Assembly (NCBI GenBank): GCA_031282235.1 | Contig: JAITED010000093.1 | Span: 1 to 11,293 of the forward strand | Origin: Propionibacteriaceae bacterium | GTDB lineage: Bacteria > Actinomycetota > Actinomycetes > Propionibacteriales > Propionibacteriaceae | Direction of reading: 5' to 3' | DNA length: 11,293 nucleotides | Shown here: positions 1 through 6,040 of the stretch, piece by piece | Layout: each line of letters starts with the position of its first letter | Numbering within the stretch: position 1 is the first letter of the stretch | The notes under the pieces: generated by a model | Seen by the model: the letters and a program-made list of their open reading frames with translations, nothing else | The model's database searches: none | What the model was told of the DNA's origin: nothing | Program-made: the position numbers and the translations under genes

Positions 1-130
1 AGAACGAGAGCAAGAAAGAGAGATCCATAAGGAGAACAAGAACAAGAACAAGAACAAGAACAAGAACAAGAACAAGAACAAGAACAAGAACAAGAACAAG
101 AGGGAACGAGAGAGAAAGAGAAAGGGAAAG
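1..130. other. Purine-rich, nearly T-free tract upstream of xseA
   Basis: The plus strand has only two T residues in its first 130 bases (24 and 27) and none from 28 to 130. A and G dominate, with C almost confined to the hexamer repeat. This composition is very unlike the high-GC genes nearby. The nonamer GAACGAGAG occurs at 2-10 and again at 104-112, flanking the hexamer array, so the repetitive structure may continue left of the window. All plus frames are open here only because stop codons need T, so openness is not evidence of coding. No credible start or protein family is visible on either strand. I read it as non-coding DNA between xseA and an unseen left neighbour. Confidence 0.6.
35..100. 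repeat. Perfect hexanucleotide tandem repeat, (AACAAG) x 11
   Basis: Eleven uninterrupted copies of AACAAG fill 66 bases with no mismatch. The array ends 78 bases before the proposed xseA start and about 66 bases before its predicted -10 box. Perfect arrays of this length tend to change copy number by replication slippage. A six-base unit would never shift a reading frame but would change promoter-proximal spacing or the length of any overlapping product. Each GAACAAG is also a mirror repeat. Whether copy number has any effect cannot be seen here. Confidence 0.95.
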
Positions 131-166
131 TTGGGGTGGCACAGAACCGCGAACGGCTAAAAAGGA

Positions 167-178
167 TACGCTGGGTGG
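167..178 (+). promoter_or_regulatory. Predicted -10 box for leaderless xseA transcription
   Basis: TACGCT at 167-172 fits the actinobacterial TAnnnT -10 consensus and is followed by six bases and then the GTG at 179. A transcript initiating seven bases after the box would start on the start codon itself, giving a leaderless mRNA. No convincing -35 element is visible. The only Shine-Dalgarno-like string, AGGA at 163-166, lies 12 bases from the GTG, which is rather far. glmS and coaA show the same geometry. Confidence 0.45.
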
Positions 179-1408
179 GTGACTTCATCTACTTTTGCGG
201 GCGAACGGCGCGGAGCTACGCCAGAGGCTCCGGAGGCGTTGGGGCGAGTGGTGGAGTTGACTCAGGGGTGGGTTGAACGGTTGGGGTGGATTTGGGTGGA
301 AGCGCAAGTCATTGAGCTGAAGCGACGGGCTGCACCCACCCAGTTCCTCACGTTGCGGGATACGGCGCGCAACATCTCGGCAGCGGTTACCACTACGGCT
401 GCGGTGTTGGACACCGCTGGGCCACTCACTGAGGGCACTACGGTGCTGGCGCACTTAAAGCCCCGGGTGTATGTGGAGCGCGGGTCGCTGAGTTTTGATT
501 GCGACGAACTGCGGATTGCGGGCGAGGGGCGCTTACTCGCCATGCTCGAAGTGTTGAAACGTAAGCTGCAAGCCGAGGGGCTGTTCAGCCCGGCCCGGAA
601 GCAGCCCTTGCCGTTCCTGCCGTGCGGCATTGGGCTTATCACCGGCGCTAACTCCGCTGCGGAGCGCGATGTAAAAACTAACGTCTGGCTGCGCTGGCCG
701 GGAGCCAACATCATCACCCGCCACGCCCTCATGCAAGGGCCGCAATCTGCCGCCGATGTCATCACCGCACTGCGGGAATTGGACGTTGATGAGCGTATAG
801 ACCTCATCGTTATCGCACGTGGCGGCGGTTCGCTGGAGGACTTGCTGCCGTTTTCAGATGAGGGGTTAGTACGCGCAGTCGCCGCCGCCCACACCCCCGT
901 AGTCTCCGCTATCGGACACGAACCCGACACCCCGATTCTTGACCTAGTGGCCGACCTACGCGCCTCCACCCCCACCGACGCCGCGAAACGTATCGTGCCA
1001 GACACCACCGAAGAACGCCGCTTTTTGGACACCGCCACTGCCCGGTTACGCAGCGCCATCTCGGGGCGATTGGCCACGGAACAAACCCTGCTCGACCAAC
1101 TCAAAACCCGCCCGGTGTTGGCCAACCCGCTCGCCGGAATCATGGTGCACTACGAGCAGTTGGCCGCGCTCAACTCGCGCCGCAACACAGCCGCCTTACG
1201 TGCCATAAACACTGAATACGCCCTGATTGATGCCACCTTGGCGCAGGTGCGCGCTTTAAGCCCAAAGGCGACTTTAGAACGGGGTTATGCCGTTCTGACT
1301 ATGGAAAACGGGGACTCCCTCACCTCGGTTAAACACGCAACCATCGGAGACCACCTCCAGGTCTACCTCACTGACGGACGACTTGGCGTAACCGTCAAAG
1401 AAAAGTAA
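179..1408 (+). CDS. xseA: Exodeoxyribonuclease VII large subunit XseA
   Basis: Catalytic subunit of exonuclease VII, which with several XseB subunits degrades single-stranded DNA into oligonucleotides and acts in DNA repair. The 409-residue product has the usual family length. An N-terminal OB-fold nucleic-acid-binding domain covers about residues 22-115, with the typical stretch RLGWIWVEAQV. The nuclease core follows, with GLITGANSAAERD (152-164), RGGGSLEDL (214-222), GHEPD (246-250) and ASTPTDAA (262-269). The Arg, His and Asp residues in these motifs match positions known to matter in the family. The C-terminal third is the expected helical region and ends in a small conserved domain (LERGYAVLT). 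The GTG start is chosen because the OB-fold begins soon after it and a TAA at 158-160 closes the frame upstream. xseB follows after 12 bases, so the two are surely co-transcribed. Confidence 0.97.
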   Translation: MTSSTFAGERRGATPEAPEALGRVVELTQGWVERLGWIWVEAQVIELKRRAAPTQFLTLRDTARNISAAVTTTAAVLDTAGPLTEGTTVLAHLKPRVYVERGSLSFDCDELRIAGEGRLLAMLEVLKRKLQAEGLFSPARKQPLPFLPCGIGLITGANSAAERDVKTNVWLRWPGANIITRHALMQGPQSAADVITALRELDVDERIDLIVIARGGGSLEDLLPFSDEGLVRAVAAAHTPVVSAIGHEPDTPILDLVADLRASTPTDAAKRIVPDTTEERRFLDTATARLRSAISGRLATEQTLLDQLKTRPVLANPLAGIMVHYEQLAALNSRRNTAALRAINTEYALIDATLAQVRALSPKATLERGYAVLTMENGDSLTSVKHATIGDHLQVYLTDGRLGVTVKEK

Positions 1409-1420
1409 AGGAACACCCTT

Positions 1421-1648
1421 ATGGCTCGAAAACCCGCCACTGCCGCAGGCACCGCCCCCACCGAACCGGAGTTGACATACGAACAGGCGCGCGCCGAACT
1501 GATTGACGTGGTAACCAACTTGGAATCCGGTCAAGTGCCACTCGCTGCATCCATGCAGCTTTGGGAGCGCGGCGAAACTCTCGCCAAAATCTGCCAAACC
1601 TGGCTGGATGGCGCCAAAGCCAAAGTCAGCGCCGCAGCGAGCGAGTGA
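1421..1648 (+). CDS. xseB: Exodeoxyribonuclease VII small subunit XseB
   Basis: Small helical subunit of exonuclease VII, needed with XseA for nuclease activity. The 75-residue product has normal length. After a low-complexity Ala/Pro-rich N-terminus, the conserved core is LTYEQARAELIDVVTNLESG, followed by the signature LWERGETLAKICQTWLDGAK, which matches the two-helix XseB family closely. The ATG has a good Shine-Dalgarno, AAAGGA at 1407-1412, eight bases upstream and overlapping the xseA stop codon, which suggests coupled expression. The TGA stop lies only three bases from the stop of the convergent lipoprotein gene on the other strand. Confidence 0.96.
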   Translation: MARKPATAAGTAPTEPELTYEQARAELIDVVTNLESGQVPLAASMQLWERGETLAKICQTWLDGAKAKVSAAASE

Positions 1649-1651
1649 GGT

Positions 1652-2125
1652 TTAGGAAATGCGCCGCAAGGTGAGCGCTGCGCTCACCTCAGCCACGGTG
1701 AGCGCACCCTCCCACTGCGCGTTATGAAACACCAGCGAGTCGGGGCTGCGGCCAGTGACCTCGAAACCCATTCCCGCTAGGTTCTCGCTCAGATACGTAT
1801 ACACCGCCATCCCGTCAGCGGGCGTCAACCCCAACGTCACCACATTCTCTTGGTCGATTTTTATGGTGGGGTTTAGCGCACTCGGCACCGAAAACTCGGA
1901 GGGGGCGTATTTTAATCCGTAGTCAATCAGCAGTTGGCCACCGGTGGGCGCTGTCACGGGCGCACTGCGGGTCGGCGTGGGTTCGGGCACCACTGCCGCC
2001 CCAGCGGCACACCCGGCCAATGCGCATAGCACAACCAAACCCCCAACCCACCGCCGCATCCGTACCCAAAAGCTGGCAGCGACCAGCGGCCGCAGCCGCG
2101 CCACAGATGACCGCTGACTAGCCAT
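1652..2125 (-). CDS. Putative small lipoprotein, function unknown
   Basis: A 157-residue product that I cannot assign to a family. It has a basic N-terminus, a hydrophobic stretch (WVGGLVVLCALAGC) and a good lipobox LAGC with the modifiable Cys at residue 39. It is therefore probably exported and lipid-anchored on the outer face of the membrane. A Pro/Thr-rich linker follows, then a globular region of about 90 residues (from LLIDYGLKYAP to the end). The start at 2125 is preferred because GGAG (2130-2133) lies four bases upstream. A longer form from 2143 is possible. A shorter one from 2059 would give a more typical 17-residue signal peptide but has a poor ribosome-binding site. The start overlaps the end of the upstream transpeptidase-like gene by 8 nt, so translation is probably coupled and the two proteins may work together in the envelope. 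Confidence 0.75.
   Translation of the reverse strand: MASQRSSVARLRPLVAASFWVRMRRWVGGLVVLCALAGCAAGAAVVPEPTPTRSAPVTAPTGGQLLIDYGLKYAPSEFSVPSALNPTIKIDQENVVTLGLTPADGMAVYTYLSENLAGMGFEVTGRSPDSLVFHNAQWEGALTVAEVSAALTLRRIS
1669..1689. terminator. Perfect 9-bp inverted repeat at the convergent gene junction
   Basis: AGGTGAGCG (1669-1677) and CGCTCACCT (1681-1689) are exact reverse complements separated by the three-base loop CTG. The hairpin lies 20 bases after the xseB stop, inside the last codons of the opposing lipoprotein gene. It is symmetric, so it could stop transcription from either side, and the 3-nt gap between the two genes leaves no other room for a terminator. No clear U-tract follows on the plus strand, so an intrinsic terminator of the standard type is not proven. 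Actinobacterial terminators often lack the U-tract. Confidence 0.4.
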
Positions 2126-3689
2126 GAATCTCCAAGGGGTCACCTACGCTCACCCAGGTGTATAGCTGCAAAGCGTCCGCAGGGGACAGTTCAATCAGCC
2201 CACCGCTCAGCGGGAACCCAAACTCATTACGCCACGAAGCGCCAACGATGCCGTATAGCCGATTCCACGCCACCCAGACCACACCGGTGTAATGCCAAGT
2301 GGGGCCGGAGATGGTGGCAGATTCCGACTTGTCGGTGACTTGATAGCTGCCGGGAGTGGTGGGCGTTTTCTCCTTGCCGGAGGAGATGCGGTAGCAGACC
2401 ACGGGGTCGTCGCCCACAAACATAATCAGGGTTTGCGCCGTGAGGTTGATGTCAACCCAGCGCCCCTCATGGTACGGGCCCGCAGTGATGTGTTTGATGG
2501 CGTGCGGGGCGGTGCGCCACTCGGGGGTGAGACTGGAGCCGTCGTGAGCGAGCAGCGCGGTAGCGATGCTGGCGGCCAGCTTCGTGGGGTCGGCCACCTG
2601 TAGGCCGTCCACCCCCGGCATCAGTTGCAAATCGCGGCCATCGGGCGTATCCAAACGGAACTCGTCACTGCCTTTGATGAGCAGTAGCGGAGCCAACGGC
2701 CCCTCAACAGCAGCAATAATCGCCTCGGTGTTGAACGTCAAATCGTAACGGGGCTCAAAACCGTTAGGGGTCAACACCGCCCAAGCCGCCACATCGGCGG
2801 CGGTGATAGCGTAACGCGGCTCGTCCTGATACTGAATCGTCGGGAGGTTGTGGATAATCTCGTTCAACAAATCGGCGCTGGCCGTAGCCGCCGTGATGCT
2901 GACCGCCGGTTCCACTGTGGTGGGGTTGGCGCTGAACTTACGCAACCCGCCCGTTTCGACTGCGGCCCGCAACGCCGGAAGCAGGGTGGCGGCGCTGACC
3001 CCAAAACCAGGCTGCCCCGAGTTTGCCGTCCAAGTGGCGGTGACTTCATCAAAAGTGACCGTAGGCAGGAGCGCCGGGGTGCCCTTAAACGCCCCATCGA
3101 GATACGTTTGCAGCTTCACCACGTCATAACTGCCGATAATCGCAGCCGGTAACTCTTGCCACGGATTGAGTCGGCGCAGTAAAGGCTCAGCATCCCAGCT
3201 AGTGAAAGCCGTTTCGGCGCTACCCTCGGCATCAATATCCACCCCGAGAGTCTCCCCGTACACCCGCTGAGTGACCCCAGCGACGCTAATCTCAAACTCC
3301 AACTGTTTGCTCAACCCATCGAGATACGATACGACCTCCGCGCGCGTCATCCCGCCCACCGGATGCCCGCCGATGGTGGCACCGGGAGCGGCTTTGCCGC
3401 GGTGCGTGAGCCACACCCCGCCGACCGCGCCGCCGACCGCCAGTAGTAACCCCAATACGACGAGCAGTGCGATGATGGTTTTACGCCGCCGCAACTTCGA
3501 CGGCGGGGTATCGTCGGAGGTTCCCGCAGCAACGGAAACTGGGGCATCGGCTAAAGTTTCTGGTTCCGTATCAATCACAGATTCGATAAATCCGGGCGCG
3601 CCGCCCTCGCCCGTATCGGCTTCGCTAACGTTCTCATCCGCAGGTATCCAGAATCGTCGAGGCGATGCTGGGGGGTTCGTATCGCTCAT
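2118..3689 (-). CDS. Membrane-anchored YkuD-type L,D-transpeptidase-like protein lacking catalytic residues
   Basis: A 523-residue envelope protein. Residues 1-66 form an acidic cytoplasmic tail, followed by a basic stop-transfer cluster (KLRRRK) and one membrane segment at about 71-94. The rest should lie outside the membrane. Two regions resemble PG_binding_4 repeats found with VanW and YkuD proteins, at about 103-200 (begins ATIGGHPVGGMTRAEVVSYL) and 270-385. The C-terminal 110 residues (WVDINLTAQTL to the end) align with the YkuD L,D-transpeptidase fold, which normally makes 3-3 peptidoglycan cross-links through a Cys in SHGC. Here that motif reads S495-G-G-L498 and the upstream IHG reads I481-V-G483, so the nucleophile and both His residues are missing. 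The surrounding residues (SWRNEFGFPLS, LSPADALQLYTWV, GDPLEIH) are well kept. I infer a non-catalytic peptidoglycan-binding or regulatory paralogue. The ATG has GGAG only two bases upstream. The gene lies 106 bases after tsaD. Confidence 0.88.
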   Translation of the reverse strand: MSDTNPPASPRRFWIPADENVSEADTGEGGAPGFIESVIDTEPETLADAPVSVAAGTSDDTPPSKLRRRKTIIALLVVLGLLLAVGGAVGGVWLTHRGKAAPGATIGGHPVGGMTRAEVVSYLDGLSKQLEFEISVAGVTQRVYGETLGVDIDAEGSAETAFTSWDAEPLLRRLNPWQELPAAIIGSYDVVKLQTYLDGAFKGTPALLPTVTFDEVTATWTANSGQPGFGVSAATLLPALRAAVETGGLRKFSANPTTVEPAVSITAATASADLLNEIIHNLPTIQYQDEPRYAITAADVAAWAVLTPNGFEPRYDLTFNTEAIIAAVEGPLAPLLLIKGSDEFRLDTPDGRDLQLMPGVDGLQVADPTKLAASIATALLAHDGSSLTPEWRTAPHAIKHITAGPYHEGRWVDINLTAQTLIMFVGDDPVVCYRISSGKEKTPTTPGSYQVTDKSESATISGPTWHYTGVVWVAWNRLYGIVGASWRNEFGFPLSGGLIELSPADALQLYTWVSVGDPLEIHG

Positions 3690-3795
3690 ATCTCCATGCT
3701 CTCATGCCACTCGTATTTCAAGGTTCACGCAACAGCGTTTCTGTTTCCATGCTAGCAGCGCGAACGCAAGGTACGTTGTGACAGCCGCTCTGCGT

Positions 3796-4845
3796 TCACC
3801 CCACTAGTGGTGTCTCCACTGGCAACCCGGAATCCGCCCCTAGGGTGAGTGGGGATGGCGGCAGGCCAGCGCTCACCATCGCCGCCCCGAGCACCGCAAC
3901 CATCACTCCGTTATCGGTACACAGCGCTGGGCTGGGGTAGCGCAGTCGCAACCCGGCGGCGTGGCAGCGTTCCTCCAGCAGGCTCCGCAGCCGGGAGTTG
4001 GCGGCCACCCCACCGCCCAACACCACGTTTCGCACCCGATACGCTTTGGCGGCAGCGACGGTTTTCGCGGTGAGTACATCCGCTACCGCTTCTTGGAACG
4101 AGGCGCACACATCGGCCACCGGTATCTCGTGCCCGGCGCGGCGCTCGGTCTCCACCCAGCGCGCCACCGCTGTTTTCAGACCGGAGAACGAGAAATCGAA
4201 ACGGTGCCGCTCCATGTCACGTTGCGCGGTGAGGCCACGCGGGAAATGTATCGCCGTTGGGTTGCCCGTAGCCGCCAACTTGTCAATCACCGGGCCGCCG
4301 GGATACGACAGGCCAAGCAGCCGCGCCACCTTGTCATACGCTTCCCCAGCGGCATCGTCTATGGTGGAACCAACCTCGGTAATGTCGCTAGTGATGTCGC
4401 GTATCAACAACAGCGACGTGTGCCCGCCGCTGACCAACAACGCCAACGTTGGGGACGGTAGCGGGCCATTTTCGATGATGCTGACCGCTACGTGCCCCAC
4501 AAGGTGATTCACCCCGTACAGCGGTTTGTTCAGCGCCACCGAGAGTGCCTTGGCAGCCGACACCCCCACCACCAACGCCCCCATCAAGCCGGGGCCAGCG
4601 GTCACGGCCACCGCGTCAATCTCGGCCAGTGACACTTTGGAGGTCGCTAACGCGCGCCGTAAACAGGGCACAATCGCCTCTAAATGCGCCCGCGACGCCA
4701 CCTCCGGCACCACGCCGCCGAAGCGGGCGTGCAACTCCACCGACGATGCCACCTCGTTCGCCAACACTGTGGTGCCATGTACGATGGCGACACCAGTCTC
4801 ATCACAGCTCGATTCAATACCGAGCACCAACGGCGTATCAACCAT
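3796..4845 (-). CDS. tsaD: tRNA N6-adenosine threonylcarbamoyltransferase TsaD
   Basis: Catalytic subunit that transfers threonylcarbamoyl from TC-AMP to A37 of ANN-decoding tRNAs to make t6A, working with TsaB and TsaE. The 349-residue product is of normal length and has the ASKHA fold. Visible motifs are the N-terminal LGIESSCDETGVAI, the metal-binding pair H114 and H118 in NHLVGH, the nucleotide-binding VSGGHTSLL (138-146), GLSYPGGP, and the C-terminal GGGVAANSRLR and CTDNGVMVA. Nothing is missing. The ATG at 4845 is the only sensible start because the β-strand with the ESSCDET motif begins within ten residues. Its ribosome-binding site is weak (AGCAGG two bases upstream). It lies 25 bases after rimI in the same t6A cluster. 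Confidence 0.97.
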   Translation of the reverse strand: MVDTPLVLGIESSCDETGVAIVHGTTVLANEVASSVELHARFGGVVPEVASRAHLEAIVPCLRRALATSKVSLAEIDAVAVTAGPGLMGALVVGVSAAKALSVALNKPLYGVNHLVGHVAVSIIENGPLPSPTLALLVSGGHTSLLLIRDITSDITEVGSTIDDAAGEAYDKVARLLGLSYPGGPVIDKLAATGNPTAIHFPRGLTAQRDMERHRFDFSFSGLKTAVARWVETERRAGHEIPVADVCASFQEAVADVLTAKTVAAAKAYRVRNVVLGGGVAANSRLRSLLEERCHAAGLRLRYPSPALCTDNGVMVAVLGAAMVSAGLPPSPLTLGADSGLPVETPLVG

Positions 4846-4870
4846 TACCTGCTTCTCTCTTACTCAAAAT

Positions 4871-5338
4871 CTATTTTCCTTCCCCGCTAGGCTTTTTAAC
4901 CAAATCTAGGCGCAGCACTAGGGCGTCGGCATCTTGATAGTAGTTTTTACGGATGCTCAGTTCCTTAAAACCTGCATGGTGATAAAACGCTAAAGCGGGC
5001 GCGTTGTCGGCGCGTACCTCCAACAGCATCGCCGCAACAGGTGGGGTTTGTGCGCTGCGCGCCCAAGCGATACCGGCGTTTAAGCATTCTGCGGCGTATC
5101 CCTGCCGCCGGAACTGCGGCAACGTGGCGATACGGAACAGGTCTACGCTCTCCCCCATTATCCGAAACACCGCCGCAGCGGCGGGGGCACCGGTGGGGGT
5201 GTGAGCCAACACCACCAGCCCGGCGGCGGCCAACTCTGCTTGCCACAGCGGTTTGCTCCACCGCTCCGCAGGCGCAAAGGCGGCGTTCTCAATGGCTAGC
5301 AACTCCGGCAATTCGGCCAGCCCAACGGCAGTCACCAT
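4871..5338 (-). CDS. rimI: GNAT N-acetyltransferase, RimI-type (ribosomal protein S18-alanine acetyltransferase family)
   Basis: A 155-residue single-domain acetyltransferase. The acetyl-CoA pyrophosphate-binding loop is RRQGYA (77-82), following the β-strand FRIATLPQF. The RimI-type active-site region is LEVRADNAPALAFYHHAGF, with Glu107 and Tyr119 in the positions that act as base and acid in characterised RimI, and it ends with the family-typical KNYYQDADALVLRL. RimI acetylates the N-terminal Ala of ribosomal protein S18. In actinomycetes the substrate may be broader, so the exact target is inferred. The ATG follows the tsaB stop by three bases and has GGGGAG six bases upstream. Position between tsaB and tsaD is the conserved arrangement for rimI and supports the assignment. 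Confidence 0.92.
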   Translation of the reverse strand: MVTAVGLAELPELLAIENAAFAPAERWSKPLWQAELAAAGLVVLAHTPTGAPAAAAVFRIMGESVDLFRIATLPQFRRQGYAAECLNAGIAWARSAQTPPVAAMLLEVRADNAPALAFYHHAGFKELSIRKNYYQDADALVLRLDLVKKPSGEGK

Positions 5339-5341
5339 CGG

Positions 5342-6040
5342 TTACTCCCCTCCGGCTCCAGCAGCAGTAGCAGTGCGCAGCGGGGAAACCAGCACGCTTT
5401 TACGACGGCTGGGCGCCTCAGCGTCCGGTTCCCGGAGATAAAGCGGGGTGAGGGGCAACTGCGGCAAGTTCCTTAGCTGTGCAGCTAAAAATCCGGCATC
5501 CATGCTGACGGGAGCGCCGAAAGGCACCCGCTCCCCCAACACTTCCGGATATTTGGCTACCCCCGGCCCCAGAGTGGGCAGTTCCGGCAGCGTATCCGGA
5601 GCCCCCACTTGCGGCTCCCCCAGCCGCGTACCGTACTGGTCGTACTCTGCCCAATAAAGCTCTTTACGGCGCGCGTCCATCGCCACGACGAATCCGCTCT
5701 CCGCGCCCAAATCGGCGTACTGTGCGGCCAACACATCCAAAGAGCAGACACCGATGACAGGGATGCCGAGCGCGAAGCCCAACGTTTCAGCGGCGGCGAT
5801 GCCGACCCGTAACCCGGTGAATGGGCCGGGGCCAACCCCCACCCCGATGGCGGTCAGGTTGGCGTATGCCAGCTCGCAGTCAGCGAGTACCGCGTTAGTT
5901 GCCCTAGCCAATAGTTCAACATGGCTCCTTGAATCTCCAACTCCACGGGAGACCATCAGGTTTCCATTATGCGCCAAACCCACGTTGACTTGGGATGACG
6001 TGTCGATGCCTAGCACCCAGGTGTCCTTGAAATTAAACAT
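5342..6040 (-). CDS. tsaB: t6A biosynthesis protein TsaB
   Basis: A 232-residue ASKHA-fold partner of TsaD, required as a scaffold for t6A formation rather than as the catalyst. The N-terminal motif is VLGIDTSSQVNVGL, followed by the TsaB signature VGPGPFTGLRVGIAAAETLGFA (starting near residue 69), then MDARRKELYWAEYD. The C-terminal half is shorter and variable, ending in a low-complexity Ala/Gly tail, as is usual. The frame is open for 20 more codons upstream, but the start at 6040 is preferred. It has a strong ribosome-binding site, and the extra residues would lie within the end of the fused tsaE gene and match nothing in TsaB. The start codon overlaps the upstream stop in ATGTTTAA, so translation is likely coupled. 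Confidence 0.96.
   Translation of the reverse strand: MFNFKDTWVLGIDTSSQVNVGLAHNGNLMVSRGVGDSRSHVELLARATNAVLADCELAYANLTAIGVGVGPGPFTGLRVGIAAAETLGFALGIPVIGVCSLDVLAAQYADLGAESGFVVAMDARRKELYWAEYDQYGTRLGEPQVGAPDTLPELPTLGPGVAKYPEVLGERVPFGAPVSMDAGFLAAQLRNLPQLPLTPLYLREPDAEAPSRRKSVLVSPLRTATAAGAGGE

Noticed and set aside
35..100. CRISPR array
   Set aside because: The units are six bases long and contiguous, with no spacers, so this is a simple tandem repeat.
2..160. Hexamer array as the C-terminal tail of an upstream plus-strand protein (Asn-Lys or Arg-Thr repeats)
   Set aside because: Frames are open only because the strand lacks T. No start or conserved sequence is visible. One frame does end in a TGA overlapping the xseA GTG (180-182), so the idea cannot be fully excluded without sequence to the left.
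262..1143. Minus-strand open frame of 293 codons opposite xseA
   Set aside because: It lies entirely antisense to a clear xseA, its translation is Ser/Arg-rich with no recognisable domain, and such frames are common in high-GC DNA.
3686..3697. Three-codon minicistron (ATG GAG ATA TGA) overlapping the start of the transpeptidase-like gene
   Set aside because: The ATGA overlap could couple translation, but a three-codon frame is easily a chance event and no Shine-Dalgarno clearly serves it.
3762..3797. Inverted repeat GAACGCA/TGCGTTC after tsaD as a terminator
   Set aside because: The stem is seven bases with a 22-base loop and no U-tract, so it is not convincing.
3271..3807. Plus-strand open frame of 178 codons opposite the transpeptidase-like gene and the end of tsaD
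   Set aside because: Pro/Ser/Thr-rich shadow translation with no motif and no ribosome-binding site seen. The minus-strand genes explain the region.
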